From an uncultured Propionibacteriaceae bacterium (GTDB lineage Bacteria; Actinomycetota; Actinomycetes; Propionibacteriales; Propionibacteriaceae): a stretch of DNA of 64,000 nt. Below are positions 45,727 through 54,174 of the stretch, one piece after another (position 1 is the first letter of the stretch; every line of letters begins with the position of its first letter). Under the pieces are notes generated by a model that was not told the DNA's origin, ran no database searches, and worked only from the letters and a program-made list of their open reading frames with translations. The DNA lies in contig CALBCJ010000009.1 of the NCBI GenBank assembly GCA_937926975.1, forward strand, positions 1 through 64,000. Reading direction: 5' to 3'. The position numbers and the translations under genes were made by a program.

Positions 45727-46881
45727 TCACCGAAGGTGCGCTACGCACTCCACATGCTGAGTCATCGGGAAAAGGTCAAAGGCGCGGACCTGCTCGATCT
45801 GGTAACCGTGACTGACAAAAGCCGCCAGGTCCCGAGACAGGGCGGCTGGGTCGCAGGCGACGTAGGCCACCTGGTTGGGCCGGCGGGCCGTGATCGCGGC
45901 CACCACCTCGCGGCCGCACCCGGCCCGCGGCGGGTCCAGGACCACGAGGTCGACCCGGTGCGGCCAGCGGCGCAGCACCCGCTCGACTCGTCCCTGCTCT
46001 ACCCGGGCTGCCGGGACGTTGCGCCGGGCCAGAGCCACCGCACTCCGCGACCACTCGACTGCCCTGACCGAGGCCCCGCAGGCGACCAGCATCTGCGCGA
46101 ACAGACCCACACCGCAGTAGAGGTCCCAGGCCGTCTGGCCAGCAGTCGGGACGAGCATGTCACGGACTGCGGCCACGAGGGTCTCAGCGGCCGCTGGGTG
46201 CACCTGCCAGAACCCGTCTGGCTCGACCTCGAAGACCGTGCCGCCAGCGGTCTCCCGGAGCCGGTCTGGGCCAGCCACCCGCTGCCCACCCACGAGCACC
46301 GCTCCGCCCACCCCGGCCTGGACTACCTCGGCCCCTGGCGAGGTCTTGGCCAGGACGGCGGGCGGGACCGGGCGCAGCCCCGGGTGGGCGATCCGGCAGC
46401 CGGCGCTGGGCAGCTCGACCAGGGCGTGGTCGCGGTGACGCCTCAGGCCGAGCCGGTGCTCCGCGGTGACCTGGTACCGCATCCGGGTTCGCCAGCCGGC
46501 CCCGGTCTCCCCGGGCACCGCCTCGACCTCGCCGTCCCAGTGGTACCCGGCTAGCCGGAGCAGCTGCTCGGCGACTACGGCGGTCTTGAGCTCGCGCTGC
46601 AGCGTTAGTGAGGCGTGCTGGAAGTCGCAGCCGCCGCAGCCTCCCGGTCCGGCCACCGGGCAGGACGGAGCGATCCGCTGCGGGTGGGCACCGAGAACGG
46701 CGACCGCGTCGCCGTAGCCGTACCGGGAGCGCGACCCGGTGACCTCCACCTCAACCACCTCCCCGGGCAGAGCGTGCCGGACGAAGAGCACGCGCCCGTC
46801 GACCCGGACCACGCAGTGCCCGCCGTGGGCGACCGGACCGACCTGAGCTGGCCCGACCCGCTCGCCCACCTGCCAGCTCAT
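45727..46881 (-). CDS. Class I SAM-dependent RNA m5U methyltransferase (TrmA/RlmD family)
   Basis: This 384-residue enzyme methylates uridine at C5 in tRNA or rRNA. An N-terminal TRAM domain (about residues 8-60) precedes an Fe-S type cysteine set, SCPVAGPGGCGGCDF, near residues 72-86. The SAM site is WDLYCGVGLFA near residue 245, and the catalytic cysteine lies in VACDPAALSRDL near residue 342. The C-terminal PMTQHVECVAHL is typical. I chose the ATG at 46881; in-frame GTG codons further upstream are possible. The family is clear; the RNA target is not. Confidence 0.88.
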   Translation of the reverse strand: MSWQVGERVGPAQVGPVAHGGHCVVRVDGRVLFVRHALPGEVVEVEVTGSRSRYGYGDAVAVLGAHPQRIAPSCPVAGPGGCGGCDFQHASLTLQRELKTAVVAEQLLRLAGYHWDGEVEAVPGETGAGWRTRMRYQVTAEHRLGLRRHRDHALVELPSAGCRIAHPGLRPVPPAVLAKTSPGAEVVQAGVGGAVLVGGQRVAGPDRLRETAGGTVFEVEPDGFWQVHPAAAETLVAAVRDMLVPTAGQTAWDLYCGVGLFAQMLVACGASVRAVEWSRSAVALARRNVPAARVEQGRVERVLRRWPHRVDLVVLDPPRAGCGREVVAAITARRPNQVAYVACDPAALSRDLAAFVSHGYQIEQVRAFDLFPMTQHVECVAHLR

Positions 46882-47119
46882 CGGGGGCTGCTCCGGTCGA
46901 CGACCCCGGTCCCCGTGGCCCGCCAGGCCGGCGGGTCCCTGCGCTGGGTCCTCTTGACGACTCACCCGCAAGACACTACGTCCGCCCACAGTCTCGACCG
47001 CCACTGCCACGCCCCGGGTGGGTACTCCTACCTGTGGCTCGAGGACGCGCCGACCAGCCCCTCGGGGAGCCCGACCGCTACGGTGGTGCTGTCCGCCAGG
47101 TACGAGGAGTGAGGTCAAG

Positions 47120-47782
47120 GTGCACTACGTGATCATGGGCTGCGGCCGAGTGGGGTCGCTGCTGGCCCGCAGCCTGGAACGGCGTCGGCACACGGTCACG
47201 GTGATCGACGTCAGCTCAGACTCGTTCCGGCGCCTCGGACCGGACTTTCGCGGAGCGACCGTCAAGGGGGCCGGGTTCGAGCGGGACGTGCTGGTCGCCG
47301 CCGACATCGGGCACGCCGACGGGTTCGCGGCGGTCTCCAACGGCGACAACTCCAACATCCTCGCCGCCCGGGTAGTCCGGGAGAGCTTCGGGGTCGACAA
47401 CGTCGTCGCCCGGATCTACGACCAGGGCCGGGCCGAGGTGTACGAACGACTCGGGATCCCGACCGTGGTGACCGTGCGCTGGGCGGCCGACCAGGTGCTG
47501 CGCCGACTGCTCCCGGTGGGCGCCGAGAGCCTGTGGCGGGATCCCTCTGGGGCGGTCCGGCTGATCGAGGTGCCGTGCCACAGCGACTGGGTGGGTCACC
47601 GGCTCCGGGACCTGGAGGCGGCGGCCCGGACCTCGATTCCCGCCATCACCCGGTACGGGTCGGGTGCTGTAGTCACCGACGACACCGTGCTGCAGTCCGG
47701 GGACCTGGTCTACGCCATGGTGGAGTCGGAGCGGATCCCCGACGTCGAGGCGGTCCTGGGCGCCGCCCCGGTCGAGCGCTAG
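47120..47782 (+). CDS. trkA: TrkA family potassium uptake regulator, first copy
   Basis: This 220-residue protein has a Rossmann RCK-N domain starting VIMGCGRVGSLLARSLE (GxGxxG) and a C-terminal RCK-C domain (about residues 140-215). It gates a Trk/Ktr potassium channel in response to NAD(H) or nucleotides. GTG at 47120 is the start, with GAGGAGTGAGG upstream. A second TrkA follows after nine bases (Rv2691-Rv2692 order). No channel subunit is in the window. Confidence 0.92.
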   Translation: MHYVIMGCGRVGSLLARSLERRRHTVTVIDVSSDSFRRLGPDFRGATVKGAGFERDVLVAADIGHADGFAAVSNGDNSNILAARVVRESFGVDNVVARIYDQGRAEVYERLGIPTVVTVRWAADQVLRRLLPVGAESLWRDPSGAVRLIEVPCHSDWVGHRLRDLEAAARTSIPAITRYGSGAVVTDDTVLQSGDLVYAMVESERIPDVEAVLGAAPVER

Positions 47783-47791
47783 GAGGCAGCG

Positions 47792-48457
47792 GTGCGAGTA
47801 GCGATTGCGGGAGCCGGCAACGTGGGCCGCTCCATTGCCAACGAGCTGGTCGGTAACGGTCACCAGGTGCTGCTGATTGACCGGGACTCGACGGCGATCA
47901 AGCCGGCCTCGGTGCCCGATGCCGACTGGCTGCAAGCCGATGCCTGTGAGATGGACTCGCTGGCCGAGGCCCAGCTCGACTCCTGCGACGTGGCGATCGC
48001 GGCCACCGGGGACGACAAGGCCAACCTCGTGCACTCGCTGCTCGCGAAGACCGAGTTCGGGGTCCCGCGGACCGTGGCGCGGGTCAACCACCCCGGCAAT
48101 GAGTGGCTGTTCGACGAGATGTGGGGCGTCGACGTCGCGGTCTCCACGCCGCGGCTGATGTGCGCCCTGGTCGAGGAGGCCGTCACGGTCGGAGACCTGG
48201 TCCGGCTGATGACCTTCCAGAGGGGCCGGACGAACCTGGTCGAGATGACCCTGCCCGAGGTGTCTCCCGCCGTCGGTCGCCAGGTGGGCGACCTGTCCTG
48301 GCCGGGAGAAGCGGTGCTGACCGCGGTCATCCGCGACGGACGGGGCCTGCCTCCGGAGCGGGACGAGGCCCTGGAAGCCGGGGACGAGCTGCTCTTCCTG
48401 GTCGACCCGGAGCAGGAGCAGCGGCTCTCCCGGTTCCTGGCGCCGCGCCAGCCCTAG
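47792..48457 (+). CDS. TrkA family potassium uptake regulator, second copy
   Basis: This 221-residue RCK protein begins MRVAIAGAGNVGRSIANELV, a typical nucleotide-binding GxGxxG. DADWLQADACEMD near residue 46 and VARVNHPGNEWLFDEMWGVD near residue 95 are family features, and RCK-C covers residues 140-215. It is paired with the first TrkA and probably forms a heteromeric gating ring. The start is GTG after GGAGGCAGCG. It converges on the OB-fold gene with overlapping stops. Confidence 0.92.
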   Translation: MRVAIAGAGNVGRSIANELVGNGHQVLLIDRDSTAIKPASVPDADWLQADACEMDSLAEAQLDSCDVAIAATGDDKANLVHSLLAKTEFGVPRTVARVNHPGNEWLFDEMWGVDVAVSTPRLMCALVEEAVTVGDLVRLMTFQRGRTNLVEMTLPEVSPAVGRQVGDLSWPGEAVLTAVIRDGRGLPPERDEALEAGDELLFLVDPEQEQRLSRFLAPRQP

Positions 48458-48810
48458 CCGAGCACGATCTCGTACGCGGGGTTGAAGATCACCTTCCGCC
48501 CGTCGGAGATGGTCAGGGTGCCCCGGATCTCAAGCACCCGCCCAGCCACCAGGCCTGGGATCGTCTGACGCCCCATCCAGATCACGGTGACCGCCCCGGT
48601 CCCGTCGCTCAGCTCGGCCTCGAGCCGCCGGGCGGTCGAGGTGTACCTGATCGACTGCAGCGACCCACGCAGGTGGACCCGCCCGCGGGCCCGGGCCGAG
48701 CTGATGGGCTGGGCTCCGGTGCCTCGGCTGCGCTCGGCCGGGTCCTCAGCGCCCAGCTCCTCGTCGGAGGACCCGACCCAGCGCAGCAGCCGGGGCCAGA
48801 GGCCAGGCAC
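48454..48810 (-). CDS. OB-fold nucleic acid binding domain protein
   Basis: This 118-residue protein has one OB-fold domain at about residues 42-116: RVHLRGSLQSIRYTS, ELSDGTGAVTVIWMGRQTIPG and RVLEIRGTLTISDGRKVIFNP. It resembles the Rv2694c type and the RecG-wedge-like OB family. The N-terminal 40 residues are polar and probably disordered. It follows DUF3710 after three bases on the same strand. No function has been assigned to the family. Confidence 0.85.
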   Translation of the reverse strand: MPGLWPRLLRWVGSSDEELGAEDPAERSRGTGAQPISSARARGRVHLRGSLQSIRYTSTARRLEAELSDGTGAVTVIWMGRQTIPGLVAGRVLEIRGTLTISDGRKVIFNPAYEIVLG

Positions 48811-48813
48811 GCC

Positions 48814-49584
48814 TCAGCCCTGCGGGATGGTGAGCGGCACCGTCTGCCCGGCCGCCATCGCCTCGGCGCCGCGGCGGACCACCAGGTTGCCGAAGAACTC
48901 CTCCATTGCCAGCGAGGCGCCCTCACCCTCGACGTCGAGAGCCGCCTCGCCCATCAGGCGCCCGATCAGCAGCCACCGGGGCCCCTCCGCAAACCAGTCG
49001 CGCAACGGTGCCACGCCCTCGCTGCCCTCCTGGTCGGTTGCGGGGAGCAGTCGGCGCAGCTCGATCCCGAACGGGCCCTTGGCCAGCTCACAGCTCCCCC
49101 CGGCCTGGGTGGTCTCGGCCTCGATGTCTCCGCGCAGCTCCTTGGCGAAGCCTCCACTGCTGGGGGCGGCCCGGAGCTCGATCTGCAGCGCCGAGCTCTC
49201 CAGGGCCGCGATCAGGGCCATCCCTTCGCCGGTCTGGCTGTCGGCCACGATCTGGAGCTGCATCCCCTCCTCGGGAGTGATGATCAGCGACCCCAGGTCG
49301 AGCCGGTCGACCTCGTCCCCGGTGAGGTCGACCTCGTCAATGTCGAAGGGGCCGTCCTCACGCCAGTCCCTGGACGCCTCGTAGTCGTCCCAGTCGTCGG
49401 ACTCCTCACCGGCGCTGCTGTCGTCGTCAGTGGAGTCGTCTGGCTCCTCACCGGGACCGTCGACATCACCATCGGTGTCGTCTGGCTCCTCGGTGCTGTC
49501 GTCCTCCGGCTCGACCTCGTCCACAGGATCGGCAGTCGCCGGGGAGGCAGGCACGGCGGCCTTCTTCTTGCGCCCGAAAATCAC
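48814..49584 (-). CDS. DUF3710 family protein
   Basis: This 256-residue protein starts with a basic VIFGRKKKAA segment, then a long acidic Asp/Glu/Ser-rich stretch (about residues 25-80) that is probably disordered, and then the DUF3710 domain with GPFDIDEVDL, GSLIITPEEGMQLQIV and EGPRWLLIGRLMG. I set the start to GTG 49584, which overlaps the dut stop as GTGA. It matches the Rv2696c position beside dut. The function is unknown. Confidence 0.88.
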   Translation of the reverse strand: MIFGRKKKAAVPASPATADPVDEVEPEDDSTEEPDDTDGDVDGPGEEPDDSTDDDSSAGEESDDWDDYEASRDWREDGPFDIDEVDLTGDEVDRLDLGSLIITPEEGMQLQIVADSQTGEGMALIAALESSALQIELRAAPSSGGFAKELRGDIEAETTQAGGSCELAKGPFGIELRRLLPATDQEGSEGVAPLRDWFAEGPRWLLIGRLMGEAALDVEGEGASLAMEEFFGNLVVRRGAEAMAAGQTVPLTIPQG

Positions 49585-50072
49585 GTGATGTCTTCCTCTT
49601 CGTCGGTGTCGGCGCCCACGGTACGCCACCCGGCGATCCCCCCGCTGGAGCCGTGCCCGCTCTGACCCCGCTGTGACGGGGGGAGCTCGTCCACCTCGAC
49701 GACCTCGGCCCGGGCCACCGGCTGGATCACCAGCTGGGCGACCAGGTCTCCCCGCCGGAGGCTGACTGGCTGCCCGACGTCGGTGTTCAGCAGGTTCACC
49801 CGAATCTCGCCGCGGTACCCCGAGTCGATGGTGCCCGGGGCGTTGACGATCGTCAGGCCGTGCCGGGCAGCCAGGCCGGACCGGGGGTGGACCAGTCCGA
49901 CGTAGCCGTCCGGGATCACCACGGCGATCCCGGTCCCCACCAGGACCCGCTGCCCCGGCTGGATCACCACGTCCTCGCTGATCGCCAGGTCCGCCCCGGC
50001 GTCACCCGGGTGAGCGTACGAGGGAAGCGGCACCCCGCGGTCCAGCCGCAGCACCTGCAGCTGGACACTCAT
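49581..50072 (-). CDS. dut: Deoxyuridine 5'-triphosphate nucleotidohydrolase
   Basis: dUTPase hydrolyses dUTP to dUMP and pyrophosphate, keeping uracil out of DNA and feeding dTMP synthesis. All five trimeric dUTPase motifs appear in order: HPGDAGADLAI, HPRSGLAARHGLT, NAPGTIDSGYRGEI, RGDLVAQLVIQ and the C-terminal RGQSGHGSSG arm. The 163 residues are normal. I chose ATG 50072 (MSVQLQVLRLD); a GTG three codons upstream is possible. It is coupled to DUF3710. Confidence 0.96.
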   Translation of the reverse strand: MSVQLQVLRLDRGVPLPSYAHPGDAGADLAISEDVVIQPGQRVLVGTGIAVVIPDGYVGLVHPRSGLAARHGLTIVNAPGTIDSGYRGEIRVNLLNTDVGQPVSLRRGDLVAQLVIQPVARAEVVEVDELPPSQRGQSGHGSSGGIAGWRTVGADTDEEEDIT

Positions 50073-50242
50073 CGACGGCACCCCCCGACCACGGCCGTCG
50101 GCCTTCCCGGCAGCGGGGAGTGCAGGTGTACGCGGTCGACCATGGCGGCCACCCTAGACGGACACGCTCCCTGACGCCGCTGGCCAAGGCGTTGTGGGTG
50201 GCCCCGGCCCGGTACGGTGGGGGCACCCGGCCAGGAGGAGAG

Positions 50243-50506
50243 ATGGACAACAAGGTTCTGGAGAAGACGTACCCCATGGTCCTTGGGGCGCTGACCACGC
50301 TGATTGCCCAGTTCGTGGTCCGCAGGATGTGGCAGGTCGCCACCGGCAGCACTCCGCCGGACCCGAACGACCCCGAGGTCCCCGTCCGGGAGGCGGTGAC
50401 CTGGTTCGTGGCCTCGTCGCTGGGTGTCGGTGTCGCCCAGCTTCTGGTCGGGCGGTACTCGACCCGCAAGGTCAGGCAGTGGGTGAGCGACAAGCAGCTG
50501 GGCTGA
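50243..50506 (+). CDS. DUF4235 family small membrane protein
   Basis: This 87-residue protein has two hydrophobic segments, PMVLGALTTLIAQFVVRRMW near residues 11-30 and AVTWFVASSLGVGVAQLLVG near 51-70, with a polar loop of PP and acidic residues between. It matches the actinobacterial DUF4235 family. The ATG follows CCAGGAGGAGAG. Its upstream gene on the other strand is dut. The function is unknown. Confidence 0.85.
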   Translation: MDNKVLEKTYPMVLGALTTLIAQFVVRRMWQVATGSTPPDPNDPEVPVREAVTWFVASSLGVGVAQLLVGRYSTRKVRQWVSDKQLG

Positions 50507-50522
50507 CCTGCCCCGGCTCACC

Positions 50523-50549
50523 AGTGCCCCCGGTCGAGCCGGGGGCGCT
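50523..50549. terminator. Bidirectional terminator between DUF4235 and DUF4193 genes
   Basis: AGTGCCCCCGG and CCGGGGGCGCT pair over eleven bases (one wobble) around a TCGAG loop, placed between two converging genes. Confidence 0.75.
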
Positions 50550-50564
50550 GCTGTGCTCAGACGG

Positions 50565-50861
50565 TCAGACACAGTCCACGCAGTAGTCGGAGCCGTTGCG
50601 CGACTCAGCGATCTGGCTGCGGTGCTTCACCAGGAAGCAGCCGGCACAGGTGAACTCGTCGGCCTGGCGCGGCAGCACCCGCACCGTCAGCTCCTCGTGC
50701 GACAGGTCGGCGCCAGGCAGCTCGAAGGCCTCCGCCGCCTCGGCCTCGTCCTCGTCGACCTTGCCCGAGTTCTTGTCGTTGCGACGGCTCTTGAGCTCCT
50801 CGATGCTGTCCTCGTTCGAGTCCTCATCGGTCTTGCGCGGTGCGTCGTAGTCAGTTGCCAT
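50565..50861 (-). CDS. DUF4193 family zinc-binding protein
   Basis: This 98-residue protein has a polar, acidic N-terminal half (KTDEDSNEDSIEELKSRRN) and a C-terminal zinc site of four cysteines: CAGC near residue 74 and CVDC at the end. It matches DUF4193 (Rv2699c), a near-universal actinobacterial protein of unknown function. The ATG follows a GAGGAAAAAGAG site. It converges with DUF4235 and diverges from sepH. Confidence 0.9.
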   Translation of the reverse strand: MATDYDAPRKTDEDSNEDSIEELKSRRNDKNSGKVDEDEAEAAEAFELPGADLSHEELTVRVLPRQADEFTCAGCFLVKHRSQIAESRNGSDYCVDCV

Positions 50862-51077
50862 CGCTCTTTTTCCTCAGGTCTGGTCGGTTAACCCGTCCCG
50901 ATGGCCTCCCAAGCGGCCTCGGCTGCGGTCCAGGTCGCATGTGTACCACACCTGTCAACCCCGTGCACCGCACTCGTACCGGCGCGCCAGGCGAGCGGGC
51001 ACGGTCCGGTTGAAGAGGTTTGAGGCTCAGGAACGGTAGGTTGGCCCCACCAACAGCACGAAACGAATGGCCACCGA

Positions 51078-52235
51078 ATGCGGACTGGGCGCCTTCTCGG
51101 CCTCACCTCGGACGGAGCGCTGCACGTGGTCACGCCCGACGGCGAGGAGATCTCCATCGTCGTCGACGCCAGACTCCGCGCAGCCGTCCGGGGGGACCGC
51201 CCGCGCCTGGGACAACTGGAGATCGAGATGGAAAGCCAACTTCGCCCCCGAGAGATCCAAGCGCGAATCCGAGCCGGCGAAAGCCTGGAGGAAGTCGCGC
51301 AGGCTGCTGGGGTGCCCGCGGAACGGATCGAGGCCTTCGCGGCCCCAGTCCTGGCCGAGCGGGCCCATGTCGTCGGTGTGGCCCAGGCAGCGCCGGTGCG
51401 TCGGCGCGGAGAGGCGGCCTCGACCCGTGGCCTTGAGGTCACCATCGGGCAGCGGCTGCGCACCGCCAGTCTCACCATCGACGACGTCGAGTGGGACAGC
51501 TGGAAGCGCGGTGACGGCCGGTGGGTCGTGCAGGCCGGCTACGAGGTCGACGGTGCCCGGCAGGAGGCGCTGTTCACGTACGACACGGGTGGCCGGTTCT
51601 CCGTGGCCGAGAACGACACCGCCCGGTGGCTGATTGAGGAGACCGAGCCGGCGGCCAGGACCCGGCGCCGCCAGTCCGACCCGGACAGTGAGCCGACTGT
51701 GGACCTGGACGACGAGCTGGCTCTGGTCAAGGCGACCATGCCCGAGCGCGGACCGGACGAGTACACCTCAGAGCCCGAGGTGCCGGACTACAGCCCGGCC
51801 GAGCTGGCCGAGGTGGACGGGGTCTACGACCTCGTGGCCCCGTCGTCGGAGATGGACGTGCTGTACGAGATGATCTCCGGGATCGACGAGGACTCGGTCC
51901 GGATCTACACCGACTTGCAGAACCCCGTCACCCCCCGTGAGGAGCCCGACCAGCAACCAGCACAGCGACCAGCCGTCGTGGACTCCGAGCCGGACGAGCC
52001 GACCCGCCCGGCCCCCCGAGCCCGGCGTCGTCGGTCGAAGCCGACCCACCAGGCCGCGGCCCAGAGCAGCCCCGTACCCGAGCCTGAGCCGAGGCTCGCC
52101 CCAGCCCCGTCGCCGAGCGAGCCGACGCAGCCGCCCCAGCCAGCGCCGCAGAGCACCCCGACCAAGCGGCGCAGCCGCAGCAAGCGGGCGTCGGTCCCGT
52201 CCTGGGACGAGATCATGTTCGGCTCCAAGGAGTAG
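51078..52235 (+). CDS. sepH: Cell division protein SepH
   Basis: SepH is an actinobacterial division protein that promotes FtsZ assembly in Streptomyces. This 385-residue protein has the DUF3071 N-terminal domain with a helix-turn-helix-like segment (about residues 60-90, GESLEEVAQAAGVPAERIEA), followed by WKRGDGRWVVQAGYEV near residue 142. A long Pro/Ala/Arg-rich region (about 290-370) is probably disordered, and the conserved C-terminal motif SVPSWDEIMFG closes the protein. The start is ATG 51078. Confidence 0.93.
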   Translation: MRTGRLLGLTSDGALHVVTPDGEEISIVVDARLRAAVRGDRPRLGQLEIEMESQLRPREIQARIRAGESLEEVAQAAGVPAERIEAFAAPVLAERAHVVGVAQAAPVRRRGEAASTRGLEVTIGQRLRTASLTIDDVEWDSWKRGDGRWVVQAGYEVDGARQEALFTYDTGGRFSVAENDTARWLIEETEPAARTRRRQSDPDSEPTVDLDDELALVKATMPERGPDEYTSEPEVPDYSPAELAEVDGVYDLVAPSSEMDVLYEMISGIDEDSVRIYTDLQNPVTPREEPDQQPAQRPAVVDSEPDEPTRPAPRARRRRSKPTHQAAAQSSPVPEPEPRLAPAPSPSEPTQPPQPAPQSTPTKRRSRSKRASVPSWDEIMFGSKE

Positions 52236-52376
52236 CCCGGCCTGCCACAGACCGTGGCCAGGTCGGCGCACTTCCATCACGGATCGACGATGGCCACAGC
52301 GTCAGGGCTGACGGGGCTGGCACGGTCGAGCCGGTGCGGCACCGGGTCCATGCCGCGGCTGGGTGAGGGTGCAGGG

Positions 52377-53495
52377 CTACTCCACGACCAGTGGAACCTC
52401 CATCTCGGCTGCAGTCAGCGAGCCGTGCATCCCGACCAGGCTGAACTCCCCGGCCAGCTCGTGGGTCAGCACGGCCCAGTCGTCACGCATGGCGATCAGA
52501 ACATCGCCAAAGCGGCCGGCGACCCGAGGCGCGAGCTTGCCGAACCAGCCCTCTGCCACGGCCTGCCGCTGGGTCCGGACCCAGGCCAGGTCCCCCATCC
52601 GCTCCGCCCACCGGGCCGCCACCGCTTCCGGCTGGTCGGTGTACAGCTGGCGCAGCCGTGCCTCGCCGCCGATCAGCTGGACGCTGTCGAGCAGGTGCGG
52701 CTGGTCCTCGATCACGATCCGGTGGTCCTCGGGCACGTCGACCATCCCGTGGTCACCGGTGACCACCAGCCGGGTGTCATCAGGCAACCGGTCCCGCAGC
52801 TCGGCCAGGAAGGCATCCGTCTTCAGCAGCTGGCGGTACCAGTGCGCAGAGGCGGTCCCCGACAGGTGGCCGGCGTGGTCCAGCCACCGGTCGTACAGGT
52901 AGACCAGGGACCGGTCACCTCGAGCCGCCGCGGCCACGGTCTTGGTGAGCTTCTCCTCGTCGTCGGTCTCGTCAGCGACCGGTTCGAACCTGCCGCCCCG
53001 CAACCCGGCGAGAGTCAGCCCGCTGCCCTCAAAGCGGGCCGGCAGCACACTCGTCACCGCGACCTGCTCAGCCCGCGCCCGCTCCAGGAGCGTCGGCATC
53101 GGCTGGACGTCCTGGGGCTCTGTCGTGGTGTCCCACGACAGCGGGCAGAAGATCTTGCCGGTGCGGGTGTCGCGCATGGTCAGCCCGGCGATCCCGTGCA
53201 GGCCGGGCGGCAGGCCGGTCCCCAGGCTGGTCAGCGAGGTCACCGTTGTGCTGGGCACTCCGGCCGTGATCCGCTTCCCGTGCCCGATCGAGCCTGCCAG
53301 GAACGGGGCCTCCGCCAGCACCGACTGGGCCGGGTGCCAGCCCAGGCCGTCGATGAGGACCACCACCCACCGGTCCCCTTCCGGCAGGCCGAGCACGTCT
53401 TCTCTGCAGCCCGGCACCCCGAGCCGGGCCCCGATGCTCGGCAGCAGGTCAGCCAAGGAGCCGGAGCCGTACTGCGGCAGCTGCGGCTCGCTCAT
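52377..53495 (-). CDS. Alkaline phosphatase/nucleotide pyrophosphatase superfamily protein
   Basis: This 372-residue protein has the alkaline phosphatase superfamily metal sites: VVVLIDGLGWHPAQ near residue 48, the nucleophile threonine in VPSTTVTSLTSLGTG near residue 80, HAGHLSG near residue 210 and TGDHGMVDVP near residue 250. These fit nucleotide pyrophosphatase/phosphodiesterase members. The ATG overlaps the DUF5998 stop. No signal peptide is seen. The substrate is unknown. Confidence 0.9.
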   Translation of the reverse strand: MSEPQLPQYGSGSLADLLPSIGARLGVPGCREDVLGLPEGDRWVVVLIDGLGWHPAQSVLAEAPFLAGSIGHGKRITAGVPSTTVTSLTSLGTGLPPGLHGIAGLTMRDTRTGKIFCPLSWDTTTEPQDVQPMPTLLERARAEQVAVTSVLPARFEGSGLTLAGLRGGRFEPVADETDDEEKLTKTVAAAARGDRSLVYLYDRWLDHAGHLSGTASAHWYRQLLKTDAFLAELRDRLPDDTRLVVTGDHGMVDVPEDHRIVIEDQPHLLDSVQLIGGEARLRQLYTDQPEAVAARWAERMGDLAWVRTQRQAVAEGWFGKLAPRVAGRFGDVLIAMRDDWAVLTHELAGEFSLVGMHGSLTAAEMEVPLVVE

Positions 53496-54100
53496 CGGGC
53501 CACCCGGGTCGTGGTGCTGGCTTGGCCGGTACGACGCTGGAGCTCAGCGGCGAAGGCAACGAGCTTGGCGACGTTCTCGTCTCCGTCCGCGGCGGCACTC
53601 ATCCGTACCGTGAGGTCTTCGGCAGTCACGCTGCCCATGTAACCATGGTCGGCCTCGCAGCCGGGATCCCCGCACCCGGCTGGCTCCAGGTCCAGCCGCC
53701 GCAGGGTCCCCCACCCCACCGTCAGCCAGGCCTCCTCGACCCGGGCCTCCGCGGTCCCGAACTTCTCCGGGCGGCTGACGACCCGGCTCAACGAGACCGA
53801 GGCCAACCGGTCCAGCGAGACCGCCTCGGTGGTGCTGGCTGCCTGCGCCGGCGCCGGCTCCCGGGCGTACTCGTCGGTGTGGCCGACGACCAGCCGGGTC
53901 GCGGTCAGCGCCAGCACGGTGAGGTGCCGGTGCAGTGAGTCCTCGCTGAAGGTGGCCTCGTGGTGCACCAGGTGCTCAACCAGCGGCTCGTCCCCCAGCG
54001 CCAGCAGCACCCCATCGGTCACCAGGTCGGGAAAGTACCCGCAGGCGGCGACATCGGCCTGCAGCGGGCCGGTGGTGTCAGGCAGTGTCACACGGCTCAT
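53492..54100 (-). CDS. DUF5998 family protein
   Basis: This 202-residue protein belongs to the actinobacterial DUF5998 family. Typical parts are CGYFPDLVTDGVLLALG near residue 16 and LVHHEATFSEDSLHRHLTVL near residue 46. CGDPGCEADH near residue 144 gives two cysteines and a histidine that could bind metal. It is coupled by ATGA overlap to the phosphatase gene downstream. The ATG at 54100 diverges from the App1 gene. The function is unknown. Confidence 0.82.
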   Translation of the reverse strand: MSRVTLPDTTGPLQADVAACGYFPDLVTDGVLLALGDEPLVEHLVHHEATFSEDSLHRHLTVLALTATRLVVGHTDEYAREPAPAQAASTTEAVSLDRLASVSLSRVVSRPEKFGTAEARVEEAWLTVGWGTLRRLDLEPAGCGDPGCEADHGYMGSVTAEDLTVRMSAAADGDENVAKLVAFAAELQRRTGQASTTTRVAR

Positions 54101-54174
54101 CCTCCCACGACTGCCACGGTGTGTCCGGGGCGGTCCCTCCAGCGCCCTGACAAGGCGCGCGCTAGGTTCGTGGC